A DNA stretch of 64,000 nt, taken from Pseudomonadales bacterium. Lineage in GTDB: Bacteria; Pseudomonadota; Gammaproteobacteria; Pseudomonadales; Azotimanducaceae. The position numbers were made by a program, and so were the translations under genes. How positions within the stretch are numbered: the stretch's first letter is position 1; the number at the start of each line of letters is the position of its first letter. Below the pieces are notes generated by a model. The model searched no databases. It was not told where the DNA came from and worked only from the letters and a program-made list of their open reading frames with translations. The stretch lies in contig WTGV01000019.1 of NCBI GenBank assembly GCA_011525295.1, positions 1 to 64,000 on the forward strand. The letters run 5' to 3'. Below, piece after piece: positions 49,726 to 59,987 of the stretch.

Positions 49726-51177
49726 TTGATGAAAAAACTATTAGTTGTTGCGCTGTTGTCGATTGGTCTTTCAGTAGGCGCTGAAGATCTTCAACAAATT
49801 TATGACTTAGCCGTCGAGAACGATACCCAGTTTGCAGGGGCAAAGATTCAACGAAAAATTGCTGGCGAACAGGCGAGACAAAGTCTAGCCAGCTTGCTAC
49901 CCACAGTAAACATGTCCTTGAGTGGAGGTAATCGAAGTACCTCTAAAAGGCGGCAGACATTTCCAAGCGAGCTTCTGAACGACCCATCAGGACGATTCTT
50001 AGGTGCAAATCCGGAGACAAATGAAGTATGGACGGTAACCGAATCACGCGAAGAATTTCCATCGGGCTACTCAGTTAATTTATCGCAAGTGCTTTTTAGC
50101 ATCCCGACATTTATATCTTATCGAAACTCAAGGTTGAGTTTTCAGGGTGCTAAAGAATCGTTCGCGTCCCAAGAACAGTCATTAATCATTCGGGTCGTCA
50201 ATGCATACTTTGATGTCTTACAGGCTAGAGATTCGTTAGACATTGCTCTCTCGCGTCGAGAGTCTAATGAACGACAGTTACAACAAACTAAGCAGCGGTA
50301 CGATGTTGGACTAACGGCGATAACAGATGTGTTGAACGCCCAAGCTTCCTTCGACAATCAAGAGGTTGGTCTTAACCAGACTCGTAATCGGCTTGATACG
50401 GCATTTTTAACGCTGAAACGAATAACTGGGCAACCGATTCAAGAGCTAGCGCGCTTATCAGAGAACTTTCCTATCGAAAATCCCAACCCAAACAACGAAA
50501 GCCACTGGGTGAACTATGCTCTTCAAAATAACCCAGGAGTATTAGGTGCTGAACGCAACTATCGCATGGCACGATGGAATCACTGGAACACTTTATTAAA
50601 TTACTTTTCCGTACCATCCGTCAACTTAAGCATGAATTACTCGTATCGAGAGTTTCCGATTAATGATCCTTTTACTGGGTTGGATACAGGATATGACATA
50701 ATTAGTGAATCTATCGGCACGAGCTATGGATTTAACATTGGGTTTTCGGTTGCTGGTGGCCGTCGGATCTCGCAAAACAGGGTGAGTGCTTTGAGTCGAG
50801 AACAGTCTCGCTTAAATGTGATTAATCAAAGACTAACCATAGAAGAACAAACTCGAGCGCAATTTCGCAACGTGGTTCAAACAGTGTTACAAATCGATGC
50901 TTTAGAGCGTTCTCTTGAATCTAACCGCGCGTCATTAGAAGCGACGGAAAAAGGTTACGAAGTCGGCACTCGAAACATTATCGAAGTTCTCAACGCTCAA
51001 AATGCATTGTTCAACGCAGAGCTGAACTTACGAAATACGATTCACAGTTATATCACACAGATGTTGCAATTAAAACAAACAGTGGGCATGTTGAACCCCA
51101 ACGATCTCTCGGAGTTGAACAAGTATATGGATCACGAGAATGTCGTGACACCAGTTAACACGATGAGCGGAAAGTAG
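49726..51177 (+). CDS. tolC: TolC-family outer membrane efflux protein
   Basis: A 483-residue outer-membrane channel of type I secretion and RND efflux. The signal peptide is at about 1-18 (KKLLVVALLSIGLSVGAEDL). Two structural repeats carry the usual YDVGLTAITDVLNAQASFDN and YEVGTRNIIEVLNAQNALFN hairpins. The ATG is preceded by a modest ribosome site. No inner-membrane or adaptor partner gene is adjacent, as with E. coli tolC. Confidence 0.93.
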   Translation: MMKKLLVVALLSIGLSVGAEDLQQIYDLAVENDTQFAGAKIQRKIAGEQARQSLASLLPTVNMSLSGGNRSTSKRRQTFPSELLNDPSGRFLGANPETNEVWTVTESREEFPSGYSVNLSQVLFSIPTFISYRNSRLSFQGAKESFASQEQSLIIRVVNAYFDVLQARDSLDIALSRRESNERQLQQTKQRYDVGLTAITDVLNAQASFDNQEVGLNQTRNRLDTAFLTLKRITGQPIQELARLSENFPIENPNPNNESHWVNYALQNNPGVLGAERNYRMARWNHWNTLLNYFSVPSVNLSMNYSYREFPINDPFTGLDTGYDIISESIGTSYGFNIGFSVAGGRRISQNRVSALSREQSRLNVINQRLTIEEQTRAQFRNVVQTVLQIDALERSLESNRASLEATEKGYEVGTRNIIEVLNAQNALFNAELNLRNTIHSYITQMLQLKQTVGMLNPNDLSELNKYMDHENVVTPVNTMSGK

Positions 51178-51206
51178 TTCGAACGAATTGTCTTTCACTA
51201 AATAAG

Positions 51207-52466
51207 TTAGTCAAGCCAACAGTTCACTAGCATACAGACTCGTTCCAGCGCGCCTTGATTTTCTTGTACGACTGTGCGCGCGCCTTCGGAACAGCGTGCT
51301 CGAGCGCCGGAATCTTGGTGGAAGTAGAGCACTTTATTCGCGATCTCGGCAGCGTCATGTACCAAGAATAAGCATTCTCTAACGGCGAATCTAACACAAA
51401 CCTCAGCAAAGTTGTGGCGATTCGGTCCCATCAAGATAGGTAGCCCAAAATATGCGGGTTCTATGGGATTGTGACCGCCGGTTTGTTGCAGGCTTCCACC
51501 GACAAAAGCTACCGACGCGCATTGGTATAACGGGAATAAAACTCCCATTCGATCGATGACAATCACATCGGATTGATGATCGAAGTCACTGAGTAAGCAC
51601 GCACGCAATTCGCGAGATTCACACAACGTCAGAATTTCTTGGACTCGCTGTACGTGTCTCGGAGCCAAGATCAGCCTTGTGTTCGGCGACTGAGCAACAA
51701 CGGACCGATGAGCATCGAGTATTACTTCTTCTTCGGGATGATGCGTGCTTCCGGCGATCCAAATTGAAGTACCGCAGTCTTGAAGTCTTTTCAATTCGTT
51801 CAAGTCATCTGGTAAGCTAGCGTTTTGGTCGTTGAGATCAAATTTGACGTTGCCAGTTACAACCACCCTGTCCTTCGGCATACCTAGGGAATGAAACCGT
51901 TCTGCAGTATCCAGATATTGACTCGCAACCATTCGTATGTTCTTAAGCATTAACTCCGTTAGATCTCTCAAACGCGCGTATCCTGAAGCCGATTTATCTG
52001 AGAGCCTAGCATTCAATAGAAACACTGGCGTACCTCGTCTCGCGGTGCGATTGATTAAGTTTGGCCACAACTCTGTTTCCATAAGAAACAATGCTTTGGG
52101 TTGAGTTTTTTTCAAAAAACGATTTACGCAGGATGGTACGTCGTACGGTACAAAGCAAAGATCGATTCGAGATCCTAAACGCTTTCTAATTGCTTCGTAA
52201 CCAGTGGGTGTCGTTGTTGTAGCAAGTACGTGCTCAGTGGGTCGGCTCTGCAGGATCGCTTCAATGATTGGGATGGCCGCGATCGCTTCCCCAGCAGACA
52301 CCGTATGGAACCATAGACCGCCAATTTTTATCTCAGTCGGTACAAATCCAAATCGTTCCCGCATCCGCTCACGGTATGCTTTCTCCTTGAGGCCACGATA
52401 GAGGAGATAGCAAAAGAATACAGGGAGACTGAGACGAGATACTACGGCGTAGAGAAAACGAACCAC
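51207..52466 (-). CDS. waaA: 3-deoxy-D-manno-octulosonic acid (Kdo) transferase
   Basis: A 419-residue inner-membrane glycosyltransferase adding Kdo to lipid A. An N-terminal hydrophobic segment (about 1-22) is followed by RFGFVP, IWFHTVSAGEAIAAIPII (Glu of the catalytic SxGE motif) and LMETELWPNLI. The C-terminal Rossmann domain has SLQQTGGHNPIEPAYFGLPI. Length and order match WaaA/KdtA. It is convergent with tolC, with only 29 nt between stops. Confidence 0.95.
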   Translation of the reverse strand: MVRFLYAVVSRLSLPVFFCYLLYRGLKEKAYRERMRERFGFVPTEIKIGGLWFHTVSAGEAIAAIPIIEAILQSRPTEHVLATTTTPTGYEAIRKRLGSRIDLCFVPYDVPSCVNRFLKKTQPKALFLMETELWPNLINRTARRGTPVFLLNARLSDKSASGYARLRDLTELMLKNIRMVASQYLDTAERFHSLGMPKDRVVVTGNVKFDLNDQNASLPDDLNELKRLQDCGTSIWIAGSTHHPEEEVILDAHRSVVAQSPNTRLILAPRHVQRVQEILTLCESRELRACLLSDFDHQSDVIVIDRMGVLFPLYQCASVAFVGGSLQQTGGHNPIEPAYFGLPILMGPNRHNFAEVCVRFAVRECLFLVHDAAEIANKVLYFHQDSGARARCSEGARTVVQENQGALERVCMLVNCWLD

Positions 52467-52581
52467 GATTGGAATATGTCTGAATTCACGATACTTGAAT
52501 TTTTTTTAAAAGTTCATATATACCGGTTGTCGAGCTATCACGACATAGAAAAATAATAAAACAAACTAGGAGACAAGAATA

Positions 52582-53019
52582 GTGAAAATAGTTGATCGAA
52601 ATCCCGTAGTTTCTTTTGCTCAAGCGTTGCAACGCGACCTTGACAACGGCATTTGGAATACGTTTCCGCGATTCGTAAACCGCTCCGACGCTAGTTGGGT
52701 GCCTTCAATGGACATTCATGAAGAGTCAGATAAGTTTATCATCGCCGCGGATTTACCGGGTTTGACCTCAGATGATATTGAGATTTTCGTTGAGCACGAC
52801 CGAGTGACTATTAAAGGCGAACGCAAACTTGAGCGACGAGTGGATGACAAGGACTTTGGTCGTTTCGAGCGTCTCGAAGGTTCGTTCCAGCGTAGCTTCA
52901 AGTTACCTGACAACGCTGACCTAGATCAAGTAAGTGCATCGAATCGCGACGGAGTTCTGGAAGTCGTCATCAAAAAACAAGAAACCATTGCGTCTCGGCG
53001 CATCAAAGTCGAAAGCTAA
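52582..53019 (+). CDS. Small heat-shock protein of the Hsp20/alpha-crystallin family
   Basis: A 145-residue holdase chaperone. The alpha-crystallin domain runs from WVPSMDIHEESDKFIIAADLPGL to a terminal VIKKQETIASRRIKVES, with the family segment NRDGVLEVVI. The GTG start follows AGGAG. The 5' leader has CTTGAA (52492-52497) and a TGTCG/CGACA hairpin near 52529-52547. A heat-shock promoter or leader control is possible but unproven. A strong terminator follows. Confidence 0.92.
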   Translation: MKIVDRNPVVSFAQALQRDLDNGIWNTFPRFVNRSDASWVPSMDIHEESDKFIIAADLPGLTSDDIEIFVEHDRVTIKGERKLERRVDDKDFGRFERLEGSFQRSFKLPDNADLDQVSASNRDGVLEVVIKKQETIASRRIKVES

Positions 53020-53049
53020 GCTTAGCTCAACTAAACATAGAGCCAAAAG

Positions 53050-53084
53050 ATGGCGGTACTCTCCACAAGTACCGCCATTTTTTT
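53050..53084. terminator. Rho-independent terminator after the hsp20 gene
   Basis: ATGGCGGTAC (53050-53059) pairs with GTACCGCCAT (53069-53078) around a 9-nt loop, followed by seven T. It ends the hsp20 transcript and overlaps the stop of the convergent peptidase gene. The A-rich left side could let it work in both directions. Confidence 0.9.
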
Positions 53085-55119
53085 ACAGTCCTTCGGGACC
53101 GCAATCCTCTTTCAGATAGCGTAGCATTTTACCGTAGAACTCCACTCGATGTCTGTAGTTGAGAGTACTAAAGAAGTGTGCGGCATTTTCTAACTCAAGG
53201 TACTGGTATTCTTTATCGTACTTATCAAGTTGACGACGGTATTTTGTGCTGTGGTCGAGAGATACTCGAGCATCCGCCGTACCGTGAACTATCAGGAGTG
53301 GAATATTTACTTTTTCTGCTTCTTTGATCGGTGAAACTGCGGTCAGCCAGGTACCGAATTGCTCTTCTTTTTGTGCTCCCTGTACCCGGTAGCGATAGAA
53401 ATTAATCTGCATGAGCGGATCGGAGACTGCAGCACCCGCAATTGCACACTGGTAAATTTGGGGTTCTCGAATAGCAGCGACTAGTGCAGCATATCCACCA
53501 TAGGACCAACCAAACATTGCTAATCGATCTTTATCGGCTAATCCTTCTTCAACAAGATACAGTGCCCCGGTGTCTTTGTCAGTTTGCATCAGTCGGCCCG
53601 CCTGGCTCTCTTCGCCTTCAAAAGCGGCCTTATAGAAGTCGAGTCCGTAATTGTGAGACCCTCGGTATTGAGGCTGTAAAACCAAGTATCCGTGATTGGC
53701 TAACATTTGAGCCCAAGGATCGTAAGACACCGTTTCAGTGACCATCGGGCCACCATGCGGTAATACGACGAGAGGAAACGGAGGGTCGCCCTGTGGTATG
53801 GTTACGTAACCGTAAATTTGTCTGCCGTCTGTCGACGTCCAGTTGTGGTATTCAACGTCAGAGAGTCGATCACTATCAATCCCTGGCGCGATACTCCCAA
53901 GAACTCTTAACTTCCCCTTGTGGAGCCAATAATACGTGCCTGGATCGCGTGGTCCTTGATTGAAGATGACAAATGTTTGGCCATCGGTTGAGCGACTAAT
54001 AATGTCGAGGTTGGCTGAATTCTGCACTTCGCGTTTCAGCTGATGGTAAATCCCGCCTTCAACCTCGTCCATGAAAATTCGCGTTCGCTCGCCCGCAAAA
54101 AATTCTATTCCAGTAACTTCTCCAAGTTGTTCCCATTCGTTTGTGTGAAAGACTGGTGATAGATCGTCTACTGGAATAGGATTAGGTTCATCATCGGAAG
54201 TTCGGAATATTTCTTGGGCAAATCGCTTGTTTGCCATGTCGTACGACCAAAATCCCGCTCTGTCGTGCCCATTGTGAGCGATCACAAAGATGTGGTCCTT
54301 AGCTTGAGGATCCACTCCGACGGGATCGAAGCGTTCATAGGAGTCAATGTGTTGTCGATAATATTCAGTCCACTTCGTGGAGCCTTCGGAGCGAAAATAA
54401 TAGACTAGTTCTTCGTTGTTCTCGTCAAAACCGAGGGAACGGACTGGGTTTCCTAATCGATCAAAAGCGAGCGCGAACTGTGATGGCTTGGCGCGAATTA
54501 CTAATTTCTTTTGTTTGGTTTTAAGATCGAGTTTATAAAACGCGAGCGGGCGATATGCAGACGCCATTCGTGTACCACTACTGACACTACCCTCTTGGAC
54601 CGAAATCATGATCTTATTTGGTTCGAGCGGTAACACATGCGCAAGCCCTGCAATACTCTCATCAAAAGTCTGCATGGTTTTATCAATCACATTAACCAAA
54701 GCAATTTTGCCTGCAAAGACTCCCTGATTAAATCCTTGCGTCTGTCTACGAACTTGTGCTCTTAAAGCCATGACGAGCGATGTGGGACTGATCCAGCGAT
54801 ACGTCTGAATCTGCATGTTATCGGCTTTTTGTCGGTGAATGAGGTCCATCTCCTTACCATTTTCGCCGGTAATATCGAATACGAGAATCACTGGGCCGTC
54901 AACACTACTCTCATCTTCAAAACTGATATAACTCAGATATTTCCCATCAGGAGAAACTCTCACAGTAGCCATACCTGGATTTGCCGCCCAGACTTCTGGA
55001 GGGTAGGGTTCGACAGTCTCGGGAGCTTGTACCGGCTCGTCAGCGTCCTGTGCGAAAAAGGAAACCGCCCAAATACCAATTACTATCGTAGGGATGTCTC
55101 TTATTGCTCTGAATTTCAT
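53083..55119 (-). CDS. Secreted S9-family (prolyl oligopeptidase-like) peptidase
   Basis: A 678-residue exported serine peptidase. The signal peptide is at about 1-23. A beta-propeller-like domain with VRVSPDGKYLSYI repeats is followed by the alpha/beta-hydrolase domain from about residue 430. The nucleophile lies in GWSYGGYAALVA, the catalytic Asp in VHGTADARVSL and the His in ENAAHFF. LPHGGPMVTE is the oxyanion region. It probably degrades short peptides in the periplasm. It is convergent with hsp20 and has no obvious operon partner. Confidence 0.9.
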   Translation of the reverse strand: MKFRAIRDIPTIVIGIWAVSFFAQDADEPVQAPETVEPYPPEVWAANPGMATVRVSPDGKYLSYISFEDESSVDGPVILVFDITGENGKEMDLIHRQKADNMQIQTYRWISPTSLVMALRAQVRRQTQGFNQGVFAGKIALVNVIDKTMQTFDESIAGLAHVLPLEPNKIMISVQEGSVSSGTRMASAYRPLAFYKLDLKTKQKKLVIRAKPSQFALAFDRLGNPVRSLGFDENNEELVYYFRSEGSTKWTEYYRQHIDSYERFDPVGVDPQAKDHIFVIAHNGHDRAGFWSYDMANKRFAQEIFRTSDDEPNPIPVDDLSPVFHTNEWEQLGEVTGIEFFAGERTRIFMDEVEGGIYHQLKREVQNSANLDIISRSTDGQTFVIFNQGPRDPGTYYWLHKGKLRVLGSIAPGIDSDRLSDVEYHNWTSTDGRQIYGYVTIPQGDPPFPLVVLPHGGPMVTETVSYDPWAQMLANHGYLVLQPQYRGSHNYGLDFYKAAFEGEESQAGRLMQTDKDTGALYLVEEGLADKDRLAMFGWSYGGYAALVAAIREPQIYQCAIAGAAVSDPLMQINFYRYRVQGAQKEEQFGTWLTAVSPIKEAEKVNIPLLIVHGTADARVSLDHSTKYRRQLDKYDKEYQYLELENAAHFFSTLNYRHRVEFYGKMLRYLKEDCGPEGL

Positions 55120-55344
55120 ATTAATTGCCCTCTACATTCGACAGTTCAACGGAAGAAACCGTTCTTCCAAAGTGGGTAAACTCTAAAAGTCACCTAATTT
55201 TAAGACATCTACACCCACCGGGTAAACAGATTTATGTGATACCGTATTAGACACAAGATTTGTACTTGAGTTGAAGAAACAGCATGAAGGTATTCCTTGC
55301 TAACACCGTGTTGATGTTAAAGCACTTTATCCTGTGGTTCGACG

Positions 55345-56562
55345 TTATCCTTTAACACACACAATTTGCTTCAAAGTGTGAACAATTTCCACCAAATCTT
55401 GCTGCGCTTCCATCACTCTATCGATGTCTTTGTACGCTGCTGGAAGCTCGTCCACGACATCGTGATCCTTCCTACACTCGACACCGACTGTTTGTGCGCG
55501 CAAATCTGCGGCAGAGTACCGTTTCCTTGCTTCCGTTCGGGATAGCGCACGCCCTGCTCCGTGTGAACAACTTTGCAACGAGTGCTTACTGCCCTTGCCA
55601 CGAACGATATAAGACTTTGCACCCATTGATCCAGGAATGATCCCGATATCTCCTCGTCGTGCGCGAAGTGCGCCCTTGCGAGTTACCCACATGTTTCGAC
55701 CATAGTGCCGTTCATTCGCTACGTAATTGTGATGGCACTCAATTACTTCGCTCACGATTTCTACTTGTCGAATATGTTGTCGTATCGCGCTAACGGTACG
55801 GTTCATCATGATTTTTCGGTTTAAGAAAGCGAAACGCTGCGCCCAATCAACAGCCGTAACGTAGTCGGCGAAGTGCTTAGTGCCTTCTTGTAGGTAGGCT
55901 AGATTTCGGTCGGGGAGGTTGATTTCGTGTCGACGCATGTCTTGTTTAGCGAGTTCGATAAATTTCATACCAATACGATTCCCGATTCCGCGCGAACCGC
56001 TGTGCAACATCACCCATACCGTCTCATTCTCATCCAAGCACACTTCGATAAAGTGATTACCAGTACCCAGGGTTCCTAGATGGGAAATATGGTTTGCTCT
56101 CTTCAAATCAGGATGGTGATCGAGTAGTCTGTTAAATCCCTTTTCAAGCATGGAATGCCAATGACTATACACTTCCTCTGGGATTTCCTTATTCCATCCA
56201 CCGACATCGCGAGAACGTTTCCCGCCTCCGGTTCTTCCGTGCGGAACATTTCTTTCAATGCTTCCTCGCAGTGGCGCTAGCGAGTCGGGTAAGTCAGACG
56301 CCGATAGGTTCGTCTCAGCCGCGGTCATGCCGCAACCGATATCCACTCCGACGGCGGCGGGAATGATGGCATTGGTAGTGCCGACGACGGAACCAACTGT
56401 AGCTCCAATTCCTACATGTGCGTCTGGCATGAGAGCAATGTTCTGCACGATCGGTAGTTGTGAAGTAAGTCGAACCTGCTCGATTGCGCCCGCTTCTATC
56501 GGTACTATCTCATTACCGCGAGAATCGCGATTGAAGATTTGAACTTTCTCGTTAGTAATCAT
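55345..56562 (-). CDS. rtcB: RNA-splicing ligase RtcB
   Basis: A 405-residue GTP- and Mn-dependent ligase joining 2',3'-cyclic phosphate (3'-P) and 5'-OH RNA ends. Metal and guanylate site motifs seen are MPDAHVGIGATVGSV, VGVDIGCGM (Cys ligand), GTGNHFIEV, HSGSRGIG and SHGAGRALSRTEA, which holds the catalytic His. It is complete, and shorter than archaeal forms. No archease, rtcA or rtcR gene is adjacent, so its substrate here is unknown. Confidence 0.95.
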   Translation of the reverse strand: MITNEKVQIFNRDSRGNEIVPIEAGAIEQVRLTSQLPIVQNIALMPDAHVGIGATVGSVVGTTNAIIPAAVGVDIGCGMTAAETNLSASDLPDSLAPLRGSIERNVPHGRTGGGKRSRDVGGWNKEIPEEVYSHWHSMLEKGFNRLLDHHPDLKRANHISHLGTLGTGNHFIEVCLDENETVWVMLHSGSRGIGNRIGMKFIELAKQDMRRHEINLPDRNLAYLQEGTKHFADYVTAVDWAQRFAFLNRKIMMNRTVSAIRQHIRQVEIVSEVIECHHNYVANERHYGRNMWVTRKGALRARRGDIGIIPGSMGAKSYIVRGKGSKHSLQSCSHGAGRALSRTEARKRYSAADLRAQTVGVECRKDHDVVDELPAAYKDIDRVMEAQQDLVEIVHTLKQIVCVKG

Positions 56563-56621
56563 TTTTTGTTCGACTAGCTAATGATATAGCGATAAGACAA
56601 AGGTTCTTGTTTGTTCCGAGC

Positions 56622-56654
56622 AAAAAAAATCTCGAGGCGCGAAGCGCCCCGAGA
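56622..56654 (-). terminator. Rho-independent terminator downstream of the TonB-dependent receptor
   Basis: Read on the minus strand, TCTCGGGGCGC pairs with GCGCCTCGAGA (one mismatch) around a TTC loop and is followed by a run of eight T (plus-strand A at 56622-56629). It lies about 35 nt after the receptor stop. A short CTTTT on the other side may give weak activity for rightward transcripts. Confidence 0.85.
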
Positions 56655-56690
56655 CTTTTCCGTGTAAGAGATTAGTTTTCGAAATAGTTC

Positions 56691-59600
56691 TTAAAAGATC
56701 CCACCGATTCGATAAGTGAAACTCAGGAACGCCGCGCGGCCGAGGACATCGTATCCCGCACCGATTGGTACGTTACTTCTTGAGAACACTTCAGAACCAT
56801 CAACAAACGGTGGTTCTACGTCGAAGACATTGCGGATCCCAGCGTTGACGTAATAGTCTTGTCGAGCCATTGAAAAGGAAACCGAATGTACCCAGTAGAA
56901 ATCTGCAGACCCGATATCCTTACACAAGACATAGTCGTCGTCCGAAAAGAAGCCCGATACTCTTGGATCAATATCAGATTCGTCTCGAGGTCCGAGACAT
57001 GTATCCGACGTGCGGCGGAAGACTGATCCAGGTAGATCTTCAAAATCATCGTGTTGATCTTGCCTTCCAAGCACTCTGACATTCCAACTCAAACGCATTT
57101 GGTTGAATTGCGCTCGGAACGTCAGTCTATGTTGATACCGTGGATAGTACCATTCCGATACGTCCTCATCGCGAGTTTCGATAGCGGTAATCGTAATATC
57201 GGATCGTTCTAACAACTTGTGAGTGATCAAATCGACGCCGAATGTGACGGGTCGATCAAAAATCGTGAAAGTGTCTGAATAGGCAATATTCAAATCAATC
57301 CCGCGCACTCTCTCGTTGTCTCGATTAATAAATCCTTGGTGGATATAGTTCATGCGAGGATCGTCACCTTCATCACGTGTAATCCGTTGACAGTAGGGAC
57401 TATTACCTGTTTCACTGTAATAGCAATCTGAAACAATGAATCCCGCCGAAGGCTCAATAATCGTGTCATCGATACTTAAGTCGTAGACGGTCCCGCCAAT
57501 CGCCAAGTCGAACGCGTTGGTGAAAGGCTGTTCGAAGCTAAAGCCCCAAGTTTCGGATTTTGACGTTTCTGGCAGTAGATCAAGTGCTCCACCTGCAGCT
57601 ATTTCTACTGAATAAGCAGTGAACCCTCTCATGACAAATGGGTCAGCGCCGTTGTTGCGACAGTTTTCTAAAACATGAGGCTCGCGGCGATCTTGATCGG
57701 GCAGATATTCTTCAGTAAGTGGATCGATTGCTGCAGTTGGAATTACGCAGGGATCAAAGACACTCAGGAATCCCGTCTGTGCTCGCAGGAACAACTCCCG
57801 CAGATTAGGAGCTCGGAAAGACGTACCTTTCGTGCCTCGAATCAGCAGGGAAGAAATGGGTCTCCAAGCAACTTTCGTTGAGTAAGTCCATGCGTCTCCT
57901 GAATACTCTTCATCGGTATACCGCGTTGATAAGTTTACCGTCAATTCATTAATAAAGTTCATATTGCCGATTAAGGGAAATTCGATTTCGCCGAAAGCTT
58001 CCTGTACGGACTTAGAACCTGCTGCACCTTGGTCCGCAGAAAAGTGGATGAACTTGCCATCAGCTGCAACTTGATTGGGAATCGAGTCGATTTCATCTTT
58101 TCTCCACTCCGCACCGAAGCCGGCAGCGACAGTCCCACCCTGAAGGTCGTATAAATTTCCAGTCATGTAGATCGACACTAGCGTTTGTTCAATCGTCGTA
58201 TCGAACTCACGAGTTACGAACAGGTAATCTCGCTCTGCCTGTGTTGCGAAAGCTCCTTGATGATCAAAGTCCATAACACTCGGTGCGAACAAGTTGACAG
58301 GTACGCAGCCGGCCATGTCGTCGGGGTCAATAGGTGCGCCAGGAGCGGCGTCACAAGGAATCCCTTGGAACGAGAAATTACCAAGTGCAAACGCCATTCG
58401 GTCTTCGTGTATTCCTTCGAGGAAAGTACTACCGGTAGAGTCGGTAAAGGAAATGAAGAATTCGCCGGTCCAACCGCGTCGAGATCCCCACGTGAGCCAA
58501 GGCATGTCAAAACGTAATCCACCAACCAGGCGAGTTTGCGCAACGTCGACCGTGGTGATATTTCGATCCCCTTCAATAATGACGACGGGTTGCACTGAGA
58601 CAGGACCTAGGGGGCCTCTAGACAGGTCACATGAACCACCTGGACCCGGATCACAACCAAACGTCTCTATGACCATGTCTCGAAATGATTGCTTAGCAAA
58701 AAACTCGTTGATTGCTAAACCGCAATCCACACCTTCGCCAAGTGGGTTGCAGGGGTTGAACGGATTTAAAGCATTTACTATCGGGAATACTTGGTAGCCA
58801 CCACCGTTGTGTTCAGACTCTCGTGAACCGTAGGTAAACTCGTAGAACGGCGTGACGTTGGCGGCGCCGTCAAAAGTGTACTCGCCATAGGACATGAAGT
58901 TCATGCGACGAAATTCTGGGTACAGAGTGGCAAACTGCTCATTTGCGTCGTGTGCATGGTCTCGCCATGTAACGTCGTTGTAACCGTCACCATCTTCGTC
59001 GGTCCAGAACCATCGTCCGCCTAATCGAAATCGCGATATCGAAAAGTCCCTCCAGCCGCCGTTTGATCGTCCTGGAGTATAGAACAAGGGGCCGAATGGT
59101 ACAGAGGTCACCCAAGCACCTTGGAGGCCGGAGTAACCACAGTCATCCCACTGCATACCGTAGTGGTATTTAAACCACAGACTCGCTTTACGCACAACGC
59201 CATTCTCATCAATTTCGGCATCGTGAGAACAACCTTTGTAATGGGGAGAGTCTGCACGTGTCACGGCTTCACTGAAATCGTAATTAAAGGCCAAACCATA
59301 AAAGCCGCGATCGAAGTTCTGACCCCATTTCAGGGCTAAGTTATTGCTAGACTTACCGCTAAACTGGTCCATGTCGGTAAAAAGGTTGACTTCGAGTCCG
59401 TCAAAGTCTTTAACAAGAATAACGTTTACTACGCCAGCGACCGCATCGGATCCGTAAACGGAACTTGCTCCGTCTAGTAACAGCTCGTACTGTTGGACTA
59501 AAGCACCAGGTATCAAATTTAGATCTGGCGTGCTCGGCGCGCCTTCAACACCTGCAGGTGCTAGGCGGCGTCCATTGATCAGTACGAGAGATCTTGAAGC

Positions 59601-59987
59601 ACCGAGCCCTCGCAACGAAATCGTTGACGCGGCTGGACCGTTATCCAAGACATAGCCCGTATAGGTTAAGTCGATTTGCTGACCTTGTGCTTGAGTTGCT
59701 TTCTGAAGAATCTCCGCGGTATCCAACAGACCAGCTTCTCGCTCGACTTCCGTATCGATGATTTGAAGTGGAGAAATGTTGTTGTAAGTAGTTCGTATCA
59801 ATCGCGAACCCGTTACGGTGACTTCCTCCATTGGCTCGTCTGCTAGTGTGGATTCCTCTTCTTCAGTTTGTTCTTCATCGTCTTCATCGTCGTCGTCATC
59901 TTGGGCGAATGCCAAGGTCGCAAACGGCAAACTGAGCAATGTCAGAAACCAAATAATTGTGGGTATTAATCTCTTTTGTCGAAACAT
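56691..59987 (-). CDS. TonB-dependent outer membrane receptor
   Basis: A 1098-residue receptor. The signal peptide is at about 1-28, then an unusual acidic stretch (QDDDDDEDDEEQTEEEES) precedes the TonB-box/plug start VTVTGSRLIRTTYNN. The plug has ISLRGLGASRSLVLINGRRL and GSDAVAGVVNVI. The 22-strand barrel is large and ends with the canonical aromatic residue (YRIGGIF). Substrate is not deducible; no peptidase, sugar or siderophore gene is linked. The start is supported by AGGAACA upstream. Confidence 0.92.
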   Translation of the reverse strand: MFRQKRLIPTIIWFLTLLSLPFATLAFAQDDDDDEDDEEQTEEEESTLADEPMEEVTVTGSRLIRTTYNNISPLQIIDTEVEREAGLLDTAEILQKATQAQGQQIDLTYTGYVLDNGPAASTISLRGLGASRSLVLINGRRLAPAGVEGAPSTPDLNLIPGALVQQYELLLDGASSVYGSDAVAGVVNVILVKDFDGLEVNLFTDMDQFSGKSSNNLALKWGQNFDRGFYGLAFNYDFSEAVTRADSPHYKGCSHDAEIDENGVVRKASLWFKYHYGMQWDDCGYSGLQGAWVTSVPFGPLFYTPGRSNGGWRDFSISRFRLGGRWFWTDEDGDGYNDVTWRDHAHDANEQFATLYPEFRRMNFMSYGEYTFDGAANVTPFYEFTYGSRESEHNGGGYQVFPIVNALNPFNPCNPLGEGVDCGLAINEFFAKQSFRDMVIETFGCDPGPGGSCDLSRGPLGPVSVQPVVIIEGDRNITTVDVAQTRLVGGLRFDMPWLTWGSRRGWTGEFFISFTDSTGSTFLEGIHEDRMAFALGNFSFQGIPCDAAPGAPIDPDDMAGCVPVNLFAPSVMDFDHQGAFATQAERDYLFVTREFDTTIEQTLVSIYMTGNLYDLQGGTVAAGFGAEWRKDEIDSIPNQVAADGKFIHFSADQGAAGSKSVQEAFGEIEFPLIGNMNFINELTVNLSTRYTDEEYSGDAWTYSTKVAWRPISSLLIRGTKGTSFRAPNLRELFLRAQTGFLSVFDPCVIPTAAIDPLTEEYLPDQDRREPHVLENCRNNGADPFVMRGFTAYSVEIAAGGALDLLPETSKSETWGFSFEQPFTNAFDLAIGGTVYDLSIDDTIIEPSAGFIVSDCYYSETGNSPYCQRITRDEGDDPRMNYIHQGFINRDNERVRGIDLNIAYSDTFTIFDRPVTFGVDLITHKLLERSDITITAIETRDEDVSEWYYPRYQHRLTFRAQFNQMRLSWNVRVLGRQDQHDDFEDLPGSVFRRTSDTCLGPRDESDIDPRVSGFFSDDDYVLCKDIGSADFYWVHSVSFSMARQDYYVNAGIRNVFDVEPPFVDGSEVFSRSNVPIGAGYDVLGRAAFLSFTYRIGGIF

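Noticed and set aside
58185-58797. Plus-strand frames of 110 and 167 residues
   Set aside because: They are opposite the TonB receptor barrel coding sequence and are shadows of it.
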